NCBI GenBank assembly: GCA_010015655.1
Contig: ML976675.1
Coordinates: 800,144 to 864,143, forward strand
Source of the DNA: Bimuria novae-zelandiae CBS 107.79
Taxonomy: Eukaryota; Ascomycota; Dothideomycetes; Pleosporales; Didymosphaeriaceae
Length of the DNA stretch: 64,000 nt
Direction of reading: 5' to 3'
Shown: one piece after another, positions 44,530 to 55,271 of the stretch
Numbering within the stretch: position 1 is the first letter of the stretch
Layout of the letters: every line of letters begins with the position of its first letter
Notes under the pieces: model-generated
The model's database searches: none
Told to the model about the DNA's origin: nothing
The model's input: only the letters and a program-made list of their open reading frames with translations
Translations under genes and position numbers: made by a program

Positions 44530-46343
44530 TTATAAAGGGTCAAAGGCCTGTTTGGATCTGCCTTTCCTCAGGATGAAAGCTTTAGTATTATCCCAGGCAG
44601 TCTTCGTGATAGTCCGGAGACGAGCGTATCCGTAGCGGCTGCTGGCGAAGCCGATGAAGCCAAATAAAGGAACGCAGACTGCGACCAGCGAGATGCCAAA
44701 TCTGATGAAATTTGCGTTCTCAGGCATGTTTGTCATCCCAAAGATACTTGTGATGAAGTTCAAAGGTAGGAAGAAGACGTGGAAAATAGTGAGCAGTTTG
44801 ACATTGTCTCCTTGCTACACAGTTCGGCGGCTCTCGAGCACGGAGGTTCCGTTAAACAGGGTGGACTGCAGGGATTGAACGAGAGGTATTAGAGCCTCGT
44901 TGGCTTTATAGATATTTCGCAGATCGGTTTTAGCTTTTTCGAATGCAGACTGGAAGTCCCCAAGGCGTTGGAGCGATTCGTTGTATCGTGGTATATATGG
45001 CTTGAGGTCACGGTCGTTCGGCCACATCTTTCTGTGATGTCCCTCCCGTCTCTCCCAGAAGTCATCAAACGTACCTATCATAGAAGATATACTACGATTG
45101 ATATTGGACAAGGCGTGAAGAGCTCAAAAGTAACGTTTCGTCCAGACGAATGACGGATCGTCGAACAGGCGCTCATCCCGGAGCGATTCCTGGAACATGA
45201 AGTCATTCGATGGGGCAATCAGTCGCTCGATCGCTACGTGAATCGCCGAGTAACGACTGATCGCGTCCTGTACCTCAATAAATAGAGCTGTCATGAAGGC
45301 GTCTGCACCATTGATGAATTTGTGCTTGGTCTCAAACGCGTCGGGTGTCGCTCTCTAGTCCGGGAAATACTGTAAGTTGAGAACCTGCCAAGGGGAATAT
45401 GCGCACTCTAGATTAGCTGGATCTGAACTGCCGGGTACTGTATCTTCTGTAGAATCTCTAAAGAGGACTAAGACGACTGCGACATTGCAACGAGACAAGC
45501 GGATTGCCGTGACAGGGGTGGCTTCGCGGTCATGGGGCTGCCACGACATAGGCTCGCAGTCTTCACCAATAATCGTATAATAGGAGAATGTGACACCGAA
45601 TTGACTGTACCTACCGTTCAGTAGTTCTTTGTGGAGGTACGTTTGCGCGAAGAGATCATCAATATGCCTTCATACTGCGAGAAGAGTACTAACCGTCTCC
45701 GTCGAGTGTGCCGTAAAAGGGTGGAATATTGAATGCATGTCCATGAATGGACTGTGAGTTAAGTGCAAAGCTGCAAGAAGTATCTGCGACGGTTCACGGG
45801 CGTATCTGTAGAGCTCAGTCACCGGTTCCTTTTTTCATGGATAGATAAGCTAACGTAATTCGTCCCACGGTCTCGTCGGTTCTAAGGCCGCGACATGGTG
45901 TATCCTTCATACAAAGTTCAACATACAAAAAATGGCCGCATGTCGGGGCTCTATACTTTGATCATGTTCCAGTACTCCAATGTTCTTGAAACGGGCCTAG
46001 AGTAACTGTATTCAGGCCTTCTTGTGGTTCCATCCGGTAACACATCATACACCTGGAACTGCGAGAAGTGCGACCTATCTTCGGCGGGTCTGGATTCATA
46101 CGGAAAGAGAAACGGGCGTTGAAGGAAACGGTTGCCCAGGAGAACATTGCCTAGAACCTTTCGCTCAGCCCCAGTGAATGTATGAGTTTTCAAGTAGCGC
46201 CGCAGATGTTCGTAGTCGAAGGACGGATGAGGTAGACATCGTCCTGTACCCGGAACATGCAGGAGTCTGGTCTCTTGCGTTGTAATAGTCTCCATGGGAG
46301 CGGTGCCATGCACAAGGCTGATGAAATGGTCGGGACCTCTCAT
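44530..46343 (-). pseudogene. Decayed CorA-like Mg2+ transporter
   Basis: On the minus strand one frame runs from about 45830 to the end at 44530, giving roughly 430 residues interrupted by four stops, all in the same frame: TGA 45670-45672, TAG 45355-45357, TGA 45124-45126 and TAG 44815-44817. Readable pieces are SPFMDMHSIFHPFTAHSTET, then RHIDDLFAQTYLHKELLNGR, an acidic coiled region ending QSLQSTLFNGTSVLESRRTV, and a C-terminal pair of membrane helices LLTIFHVFFLPLNFITSIFG and GISLVAVCVPLFGFIGFA. FGMTN sits where the GMN signature of CorA pores is expected. An N-terminal part (46343 to about 45954) is in another frame, so further shifts exist. Every listed stop can arise from TGG or CAG by one C:G to T:A change. 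Confidence 0.82.
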
Positions 46344-47183
46344 ATTCGCTGCCTGCGACTGCACTAATCTCTTTTACTTCTTCTTAGCTGTTGTACGTGA
46401 TTAAGAATCTGCAGCGGCCTGTGCTTGTAGGTGGGAAACGAACAGAGTGCTGGTGGAAGGGCGTCGGTGTAGCCTGTTCGTCACTGTTGAGGTTCAGCCG
46501 TCGTATCCCTGCTGCAGCTGCAGTCGCGACCGAGGGAGCCTGGAACGTGAGCTAGACGACTTGTTCTGCAACGCAAGGCTCGGAGCGAGCATCGCAGACT
46601 ATATTAACCCTGTTTTTCGCGCTGCAGTTGCCCCTTTTGTAAGCCATTTTGATTGGCTGCATAACTGCAAGCGGGTGCGATTGGTGAGGAAATCGCATCT
46701 GTGTGCCAAATACATACGCGAGCCGGAGAGCTTGGAAAGTGGTAACTCTCTAGGCTTCAAAACAGGTGCTCCACGGCAGCTGTGTGGTGGTGATAATGTG
46801 AATTCACGAGAAGTTGGTGTTGGGGTGTTGGAGGACGGAACTGAGGTTACGTCACAAATGTAGCATTTGCAGAGTATACACGGCGAAGCTTGAAGCTCTC
46901 CCATTGCTCGGTCACAGCAGAATAAACGGTGGTAGAGGCAACTGCGAGGCACAGCCTCAAGGAAAGCACGGCGGACGCGCGGTCAAAAAAGAGAAAGCAA
47001 AAACAAAAAGAAACTATCGTAACACATTCATAGCATTTCCATCATTCAATAGTCCAAACTCTTCGCGGGTTCGTCTCATCCAGCATATACCAAAGCTGAG
47101 AGCGGCGTCCCGCAACCAATCGAAATCATCACATCATTCCAAGGCCGTTTGATTAAGAGCTCTGCCCATCCCTTCCTATCTGC
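46344..47183. other. Intergenic
   Basis: 5' flank of the CorA-like relic and 3' flank of the next gene. Nothing recognised. Confidence 0.45.
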
Positions 47184-48383
47184 TCACGAACGCAACAGTG
47201 GCAAAGCATGCTCCTGTGCAGCCGGCTTCCCATTCTCCGGCATCAGCCTCGCCATCTCATAATCCGCCTCCATAGCCCTCTGAGAGCCTTGTCTCCGCAA
47301 CTTGGGCAGCTCGCGGAACCCATGCATCTCAAACGCTATAATGAGTCTGCAAATCAGCGTCCCCGTAAAAATAAGTCCAATCATCCAGATGGCGCTCCAC
47401 ATGGGCACGAAGAGGATGGTGGAAAGAACGATGATGCCGTAGATGACATCGGTCCAGATGAAGAGCTTGATCAGCCAGTTGATGAATTGGTAGATGGTGC
47501 TGTTCTGGAGTTGGATTGCGTCGGGCTCGATGTCGGTGGCGAAGGCGCAGGGGGTAAATTCGTTGCGGATCAGTGAACCGAATGTGGTTTTCGCGCGGAG
47601 CGTTGTGGATGCGGGATCATCGGTCGGAGGGCTTCGACATAGGTGTATTTGAAAGACACCTAGAGCGTGTATAGGAATACCGAGGAAGACCCAGAGCAGC
47701 GGCGCAAAGGCTTCTAGAGTGCCTCCATATTGCCCGAGCTGCGTGCTGATCATGACAACGGCGTAGAAGGTGAGTCTGTAGAATTGGTAAACTACGTTCC
47801 CGGCGGCACACATGACGCCGATGTATTCCAGGAGTGATACGATGACTTTCAACCACGGCCGGCGTAGCCAAGCAGGCCAGAGGGGTTGTGCATCCTCGAC
47901 GAGGAGGTTTTCCATGCCTGTCGTCTCATAGTCTAGAGCTGGGCATGGCGATCCTATTGTCAGAAACAGCGCCAGAATGGGTCGCCGCGTAGCTAGGATG
48001 GCGAGATCGCTGAATTTCGGTCCGATCAGTTGGAGCACTCCTGGGAGCAGACCCAGCATGACTGCGACGACGCCGAATTCAGACTTTGTGACTTCGTCTG
48101 TCTTTTCGAGTATACCTAAAAGTATGTGGGATCAACAAAGTTGGCTTCACGAGATTGGGTGCGTTTCGATCGACGTACAGTTGATGAGCGCGCTTGAATT
48201 GGAATTATGAGCAGCCCGGTTGAGAGTGTTGTAAGCCTCCCGGCATTGTTCCTCTTCCTGAATGATTTTCCATTTGTGGAAAGTGTCGAAATCCACGTGC
48301 CATAGGTTATTGCTATACGCGTATGCCGACGATGCAAGCGCGAGGAGTAGGAGAAGGCGCTGGGTGGGAATGGGAGATGCCAT
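47184..48383 (-). CDS. Unknown membrane protein with signal peptide
   Basis: Two exons, complement(47184..48115, 48179..48383), a 63-bp intron joined in a Cys codon (LINC-ILEKTDEV); 378 aa. Residues 1-22 form a signal peptide (LLLLLALASSAYAYS). A short luminal segment with two NxS/T sequons follows, then several hydrophobic helices: VAVMLGLLPGVLQLIG, VIVSLLEYIGVMCAAGNVVY, FAPLLWVFLGIPIHALGVF, and two near the end (VIYGIIVLSTILFVPMWSAI and IGLIFTGTLICRLIIAF). The C-terminus is cytosol-like and charged. I do not recognise a named family; proteins of this layout are common and uncharacterised in filamentous ascomycetes. Codon use and splice sites are normal and the gene appears intact. Confidence 0.8.
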
Positions 48384-49086
48384 TGTAGCGAAGGAAGCTC
48401 TGCTTGCTTGGGGATCAACGTCAATTCAGTCGTGTACAAAGTTGGCAGCGTAGACACTGGAAGACCAAGGGCGTTGCTAGGTCGCTTTATTCGCATGACG
48501 CTTAACATGGGGAACGCGGTGCTAACAGCCGCGTGGGGGCCAGTCACTAGCTATGAGTTGCAAAGTGTCGCAGGATCCTCGGCGGCACGTTCATTCAGGC
48601 GCGCGTACAAGGCGCAGTTTGTTGTTCTTGCCATGATGTGGGAATTGTTCTAGGACCTGCTTGGTAGTAGGCGCGTTCAAGCCTCTTCATATTGGCCAAA
48701 GCAACTGATCATAGGACAGCGACGGGAGAATCTGTGGAATATGAGCACTGAGGATGACGCATGCACTCTCATGGCGGTGTTGGCCAAGGGAGGAAAACTG
48801 GTAGGGTGTACCCAGATGCTTGCTATTTTTACCCCACAAGCTTTGATGCTTCGAAGAGAAAAGGGTAAAAGGGGCCAAAAATGCTTACATACTAAGATAG
48901 CTACAACCCAGCTGGGCATGATGTGCATGCAAGCGTGCTGTTCCGTCAAAGTACCCCAGGCCCCGGCCCACAATTGTACACGTGACTATTAGCGTCTCAT
49001 TCGTCGGATCCCCAGACGCGAAGTGACGCGCCGCGGTTGCCGATTCGGATATTCTCTCCCACCATCGAACACATGGCAGCCTGACC
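48384..49086. other. Divergent intergenic region (membrane protein / SWC3)
   Basis: Presumed promoters of both genes. No repeats or RNA genes recognised. Confidence 0.5.
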
Positions 49087-51303
49087 ATGTCGGAGCCACG
49101 ACGGTCTACGAGAGCTCGCGCGCGGGAGGAGGCGGCACTTGCTCCTCCCGCAGAGTCGCCCGCAGAGACGCCCAGCAAGCCGCCCTCGAAGTCGCTGAAG
49201 CGCAAACGACCGGCTGTAACCGCACCAAAAGCCGCAACGCCTGGCACGCCTGTCGCAGAAGGCCCACAGCCACCATCGCAGCCGGTCCTACCCACCCGAG
49301 TCACAGAGGGTCAGCCTCTACCGACCCTCTCGGAACCGCAGCCGCTCGATCTTTCGTCGCATGAATACCAGGACATCCAGCACAGCGGCGTGCTCAGCGC
49401 CTCCCTCCAGCGGTCTCGGGCAATATGGGTCTCTGGCACTAACTTCAGGCTATTCCATGCCTTCTTCACACCGCCGAAAAAGGTAGCCGACCGTACCGAG
49501 GAGGACAAGCAGAACATACAGCGACAGAAGGAAATTGTGCGGAACTTCCCCCAAGTGGGCGAGGCACAATTGGTCATAGAACCACACACATTCCCCATCC
49601 GCCTCTATGGACCTCGTGAGGTGGTTAGACAGGTGCAAAAGAAGGCGCCGACGTATGGGCAATGGCCGAATCACAATCAGCAGAGCCCATATCAGTACAA
49701 CCACCCGCCGCCCCAGCACCATCCACCATCCCAACCCCAACCACGGCCACCGCAGCCCAAACCGCAGCCGCAAAAGGCCCCGCCTCCGCCGCAAGCGCCT
49801 GCAACAGATCCTGTCATCCATATGTTGGCACAGCGAGCGGGACAAGATCCAGAACTCAAGGCCGTCATGAAGATTGTCGCAGCGGGGCAGGCTACGAAAG
49901 AGCAGCTCGAGTTCTTCCAGGGGCACATTAGTGAGTTGACCAGCATACTGCAGAAGCGGAAGGAAGCGGGCATCCAACCTGCTCTACCTCCACCGTCCGC
50001 TCCGAAGCCAGCCGTCGCTTCACGCCCACAGCCAGTAGCGCCTCCTCCGCAGCCGAAACAATCATCACCACAACAGCCACAGCAGCAGCAGCCGCCTCAA
50101 CACCAACCGCCTCAACACCAACCGCCTAAACCTCAAGCTCAACCACAACAACAACCACAGCCACAAAAACAACCACAACAACCACAACAACCACAACAAC
50201 CACAACAACTACAACAACCACAACAACCACAACAGCCACAACAGCCACAACAGCCACAACAGCCACAACAACCACAACAACCACAACAGCCACAACAGCC
50301 ACAACAACCACAACAGCCACAACAGCCACAACAACCACAACAACCACAACAGCCACAACAGCCACAACAACCACAACAGCCCCCGAAGCCTCTTAAGAAT
50401 GGACCCATGCCTCCACAATCCCATCAACCGCAGATGGCTCCAGCACCGCAGATGGCGTCCCATCCGGGCAACTATCAGTACAAGCAAACATACAATCAAC
50501 CTCAACAGTATCATCAGCACCATTCTCAGCAATACCCGCCTGCGAACCAGGCACCGAGAGCGACGTATCGACCACTGGTGTTTGACTTCAAAGAGGGCAA
50601 CGGAGACAAGTTCTACTTCCCAACATATAGTCACATGGAATGGCTGCCCAACAACTCTGGTGTGAAATTCTCCTTTCTAGTGACGAAGATGAAGGCTAAG
50701 CCACCCTCGACTACGAACGTCAAACAGCCTTCCAGCCCAGGTCCGAAAGCAGTACCATCCCCAGCTGGTACCGGAAGTAGCATACCTAGCGCTGCGAACC
50801 CTGCACATCCTACGAGTATGCCTCCAGGGAACATCGCGACTCCTGGACCTATGCAGGCCCCTCCTGGAGCACCGCCTGCCCCGACTCCCGCTCCGTCATC
50901 TACCCCTCTGCAGCAAGCCACGCCCTACGTCCCACCACCTCGCATCGAAGACTTCGACGAGATGAAAGACATCAAAGACATCGACTTCTACCAACCCGTC
51001 ACCGTCCTCGTCATGAGCGGTCATCCAGATATCCTCCAAACACTACCCCGCGCCGTTCGCCCACCAGACGTGGTGAACAAATACATGAATCAGGTCTTCG
51101 ATACGTGTAGACAGGCAGAAGAGACGTTCTTGGCTTTCAGATTGCCGAAGGAGGGAGTGGCGGACGCTGAGCACGACGAGAAGAGGGTGAAGAGTGGGGA
51201 TGGGACCCCGAAGGTTGGTGGGGTGGAGTTTGATGTGATGGGAGGGGGGCCGGTGGATAGGAAGAAAGCGGTGCCTAGGTCTAGGAAGGGCATAGCTGTG
51301 TGA
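49087..51303 (+). CDS. SWC3: SWR1-complex subunit SWC3
   Basis: Single exon, 738 aa, ATG 49087. SWC3 is a subunit of the SWR1 remodeller that exchanges H2A for H2A.Z in nucleosomes. The N-terminus is basic with RRSTRARAREE and KSLKRKRP (nuclear signal). The conserved SWC3 region covers about 92-180 (HEYQDIQHSGVLSASLQRSR and GEAQLVIEPHTFPIRLYGPR). A low-complexity Pro/Gln middle (200-440) contains a pure PQQ tract. The C-terminal region RPLVFDFKEGNGDKFYFPTY .. MEWLPNNSGVKFSFLVTKMK and the helix DIDFYQPVTVLVMSGHPDIL are folded-looking. The last residues are basic (DRKKAVPRSRKGIAV). Yeast Swc3 lacks such a long PQ tract. Assignment rests on the conserved N-terminal block, with good confidence. 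Confidence 0.85.
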   Translation: MSEPRRSTRARAREEAALAPPAESPAETPSKPPSKSLKRKRPAVTAPKAATPGTPVAEGPQPPSQPVLPTRVTEGQPLPTLSEPQPLDLSSHEYQDIQHSGVLSASLQRSRAIWVSGTNFRLFHAFFTPPKKVADRTEEDKQNIQRQKEIVRNFPQVGEAQLVIEPHTFPIRLYGPREVVRQVQKKAPTYGQWPNHNQQSPYQYNHPPPQHHPPSQPQPRPPQPKPQPQKAPPPPQAPATDPVIHMLAQRAGQDPELKAVMKIVAAGQATKEQLEFFQGHISELTSILQKRKEAGIQPALPPPSAPKPAVASRPQPVAPPPQPKQSSPQQPQQQQPPQHQPPQHQPPKPQAQPQQQPQPQKQPQQPQQPQQPQQLQQPQQPQQPQQPQQPQQPQQPQQPQQPQQPQQPQQPQQPQQPQQPQQPQQPQQPQQPPKPLKNGPMPPQSHQPQMAPAPQMASHPGNYQYKQTYNQPQQYHQHHSQQYPPANQAPRATYRPLVFDFKEGNGDKFYFPTYSHMEWLPNNSGVKFSFLVTKMKAKPPSTTNVKQPSSPGPKAVPSPAGTGSSIPSAANPAHPTSMPPGNIATPGPMQAPPGAPPAPTPAPSSTPLQQATPYVPPPRIEDFDEMKDIKDIDFYQPVTVLVMSGHPDILQTLPRAVRPPDVVNKYMNQVFDTCRQAEETFLAFRLPKEGVADAEHDEKRVKSGDGTPKVGGVEFDVMGGGPVDRKKAVPRSRKGIAV
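50158..50382 (+). repeat. In-frame CAACARCCA microsatellite coding (PQQ)n in SWC3
   Basis: About two dozen near-perfect 9-bp units alternating CAACAACCA and CAACAGCCA, encoding Pro-Gln-Gln repeats. The open antisense frames across it (poly-Val, Cys-Gly and Leu-Trp runs) are by-products. Confidence 0.95.
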
Positions 51304-52112
51304 ACTAAGTATAGTGAGGCGTGAGGCATTATGAGGGGTTTGTAGGTGGTGGTCGTGTACGATGTAGACATGGGCTTAAGCGGGAACTTGCGATAGCATA
51401 AAGCGGCACGTCTCAGGGAAGCTAGATATGGATGGATACTGATACCCTGGAATTTTAATTCTAAAACTATACTGTTACATACTTGCCTTTTCTACATGTT
51501 CTTTGAGGAGTTGTGCAATCTAGCTGTATTGATTCTTGGGGAAACGATTCACGGCAGGAAAAGAGGTGGCCTTCGGTACAGTGCGAATGTTATATAACAG
51601 AATCCAGAGAACTCGTTTTATCTTAACGCCTGGTGGCAAAGCGCATTGGAGGTGGGCGACGTATGTCCCGAGCTGCTGGTCAGCTGAGTCCTTCGCCTGA
51701 TCCACGTGTTATGGAGTATAAGTGGTCATGGCTTGGAAAAGCTGCGAGAGACAAAACGTTCAATGGTTTCTATGTCTTGCTGGGTTTGTGGTGGTCATTT
51801 GACTCATTAGGTTTGCTGCGGACAGCTCCACAGAGACGTTCTTTATGTACTGGTCCTCAGCGCATCCATGTGAAATTCAACACATCGAAAGCCTAGCGAC
51901 GGAATAAAGAGTCTAAGATCAGACGATCAGTTCTGATAGGTCAACTGTTAACTGTCGCCTTCTTACTACAATCGTCTTGCGAAGATAGCCAAGCTCCATT
52001 TCCCATACTGAAGTAAGAAGCCTTCGGCCGCACGCACACACTTATTTACAAACGCACTTGAAGATCACACCCTTCACCACAGGTTGCAGGAATCATTCAA
52101 AAAACCGTAAAA
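51304..52112. other. Intergenic
   Basis: 3' flank of SWC3 and 5' flank of the subtilisin relic. No recognised feature. Confidence 0.45.
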
Positions 52113-54056
52113 ATGAACTTTCAAGAAAGACTTGCTGAGAACGGACGGTGCTCGTACATGGTGGGTTGCAAAGACCAAGATAAAGCAAATGAGCTCGAAG
52201 AATATCTTAAGTCTATGATTCCTTCCGGAGAAGGAAGATACTTCCACTCCTGAAAGACACGAGAGGGTAAAGTCTTGGCATGGGTTGGAGTCGTCCTTAA
52301 TGAAAAAGCGAAAGCGGAAGCGGAGTGGTACCCAGGTGTGGAAGGTCTGGCAGAGGATCTCGTGGAATACAGTAATACGTAGGTCCCTCCGACAGCTAGT
52401 TACATATGTTGTCGATTTCGTTGTGGAAGTGGAAGGCTTTAGAGTGAGAACAAAGTGGCTGACAAATGTAGGCAGTGGGTGAAGCAAATCGACTTAGATG
52501 CAGCTCTGAGGGTTGACAGTCAATATCCGTAAGCATGAGATAACTCCAAATCATTGTACCTGTTCTAATGTATTATCTTCTTCCCAGCGGTGGTCTCTAC
52601 GAGGAATTGCCTTTCGTTCATTTCGAAAATCCTAGAAAGGACACTTTCATATACGTGATTGACCATGGCGTCAATCTCACCGTGTTCAATGTACGTATTT
52701 CACTCTCTGCCTGAGCACGAAGTCGAGATCTTCGCCCATAATCTTCCCCGTCCTATTTTCGGGGTGTCCGTCAATTTAATTTTGTGCGTTACAGGAGGAT
52801 CAAGATCGCGAATTCAAGAACAAGTCAGGCCCCATAGATGCTCAAGTGATCTAGACAGAAGTTTCATACCTATACCAATAGAGTCCGCTTGTTGACGATC
52901 CTCCCATGTCTCATGGAACGAATGTTGCTTCTAAAGCTGCAGGTAGGAAGCACGGTTTAGCGAAAGAAGTAAGTCCTGCAATGAATGGCAGAGTACAGAC
53001 AGTCCAGCTGGATTAACTGTCCGAACGTATTGTAACGTTGGTTCCGTAGAATAGATTCCAATTACTAATGACACTTAGGCAACGGTCATATCTGTCAAGT
53101 TGCACCAAGATTTCCCAGGTGAATTTTACGATGCGCTTATACTGATCTCAAAGAACCTGCGACGCCGCACTGAACGACAACATCAGAGTGTCGTGGTCTG
53201 TTCATGTGGATGGTATGGCGGCTATACCTATGAAACCGTCCATTATTGGTTAATTAGGGACGTTCACATATTCGCTCAGAGAGGTAATTGCTCTATGTAT
53301 GCTTTATACAGCCCCGGCCGGGAACGGCGCCGACTTAGAAAATCCACGCCCAGCCGACGTTCTTCCCCAGGTTCTGATCGACCATGAGACACCGCTCATT
53401 ATAGTTGGTGCAGCTGAGTAATGTTACCACCGCAGATTGATAATCCTGAGAGGATGCTGACTTCGAGCTAGTAATGACGGTCAGCGAGATTCGGCATCGC
53501 AGCATGCTCCCAACAACGAGCGTACAATCTATGCACCGGGTCTGAATGTCCTATGCCAGTCGAAGCATGATTTAAAGTCCGTGCAGAGCACAGGCACTTC
53601 AATTGGTACGTCAACGTGACCTAGGTACCTCAAATGGAGAAGCATGTTCCACATTTTGCTAACACCGTAACTATAGCAGCGCCGCAAGTGCAAAATCTTA
53701 TTGCAACTTACCTATCGTATGACTCTGAAATCTGGCCTTGGAAAGCCAAGAAAGGCGTTGAGCGAGTTAGATCTATTAGGGATTTTCTCTTTACTGATGC
53801 ATCTAGTTGGGAGAGGGAAGCGGGTGCGGTATTCGCATGATCTGGAACGGCGCCACGGAGGATCATCATCAAAGCGCTATTTAGTAAGAAGGCTCATGTG
53901 TGGACCTAGGGTGCGGAGTGCTTCAGTCAAGACAATCGGGAATTTATTAGCTATCCCTTCACAGCAATGAATAGCAGAATTGGAGCACAGCAGAAGCGAA
54001 TACCGAGCGAGGACGTAGCATTAAAGATCTTGATAGAAGCAGGGTTTTCGGCCTAG
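52113..54056 (+). pseudogene. Decayed subtilisin-like (S8) serine protease
   Basis: From ATG 52113 the frame is readable through three stops (TGA 52251, TAG 52380, TAG 52440), then an intron in correct phase (52529..52587) to YEELPFVHFENPRKDTFIYV-IDHGVN, which holds the catalytic Asp. After the next intron (52691..52794) two more stops (TAG 52852, TAG 52879) precede DPPMSHGTNVASKAAGRKHG with the catalytic His. A third intron (52969..53078) leads to ATVISVKLHQDFPGEFYDAL. A frameshift near 53310 precedes GNGADLENPRPADV, the oxyanion-hole Asn region. STGTSI-AAPQVQNLIATYL (split by an intron ending 53678) contains the catalytic Ser. The C-terminus shifts frame again. All splice sites still look usable. 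At least five stops and two frameshifts exclude function; the end coordinate is approximate. Confidence 0.82.
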
Positions 54057-55271
54057 AGCAGCATTTGTTTGCTTGCTCTCATAGTATGGTAAATAAGATA
54101 GAGGGCTTTCATACCTAGGTAATGAAGTGAGAGTATGATCTTGTAATCTTAATGTGATCATGAAAAAAGTTTGACACTGGTCAATTCCACGTCTAATAGG
54201 TCTAACTCCATGATGCTAACAGTTTTGGCCCGAATTTCATCAAGACCATGCGGCTCAATGACGAGTCTTTTTGGCTCGTCCACGCGACAATCTGGACGGC
54301 GGCTTGATCGAGTTTCCAACATCTATTTTTGTCGCAATACACTTTACTATTAACCTGGGAAAGTCTCTGTGGCACGACGGACAGACTACCGAAAAGTTGA
54401 ACATTCCAAATAGAAAAGCTCGTGGGTCTGGGCCCCACATGTGGAGGTTCTTTAGAAATACCTTGCTGTCCTCGCTTACACTGTGAAAAGCTCGAGAACG
54501 CCACTATTACGTGGAATAGAGAGACATCAGCCTCGCTGTTGGGGCATAAGCTCTTGGCTCAATCATGGCGTTGACGAAAACATCGGTAGCCCCGATGCAA
54601 GCCTCACTAAACAAGCATGCTACTGGTGCGCTACCAGTCACTTATTACTATATCTATCTACAAACTTCATCTGACGAGTTAGCATTCTCGAATCACCATG
54701 CCCTCGTGGCTCCCATGCACATGGTAGCGCTATTCGGCTATTTAAGCCATCCCCAGATATTACTCCATCTAACGGCCATTATACATGCTATGCGGTTAAA
54801 TCGTCTGACCTCTAAAAACCCTTCGATTCAGTCTTACACGATCGTTCTTGGCTTTCTCGAATCAAGCACCTTGCCACGGCGGCTTGCCCGACTGCTGAAC
54901 CTCTTCGACGGCGAAGGTGTGCACCAGTCCGTATGCAGTCAAAACTTTTCCTTTTCAAACCTAAGATAGCATCACTTGCATACTCGCCTTCCTACCTAGG
55001 GTGCCACGGATAGTCACGCGTGGACTGGGGTGCGACCTGGAGGCTCTTCTAGTTTATCGACGCTTGTATATCGCGGCCAACTCGAGCCCCGGACCCGGAA
55101 TAAGGACAGGATAATGACAGATAGGATCTTGGCGGCTTCGTGGTACTAATATGTTCGCCGCGCACTTTTCGCAAGCCGACAGTGATACGAGCTCCCTTAT
55201 CCCGCCGTTTCCAGGGCACTGTCTTCTTTATCGCCATCAGCGAACGTCTGTGAAATACACGTACACCAAGA
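54057..55271. other. Intergenic
   Basis: Contains one 134-codon open frame (54565..54969) without recognisable family; not called. Otherwise nothing recognised; the right end is the promoter of the cytochrome gene. Confidence 0.4.

Noticed and set aside
50126..50634. Long antisense frames rich in Val, Cys-Gly or Leu-Trp opposite SWC3
   Set aside because: They are the reverse reading of the CAACARCCA microsatellite and have no other coding signature.
54565..54969. 134-codon open frame
   Set aside because: No recognisable domain, signal peptide or splice partner; codon pattern is not convincing.
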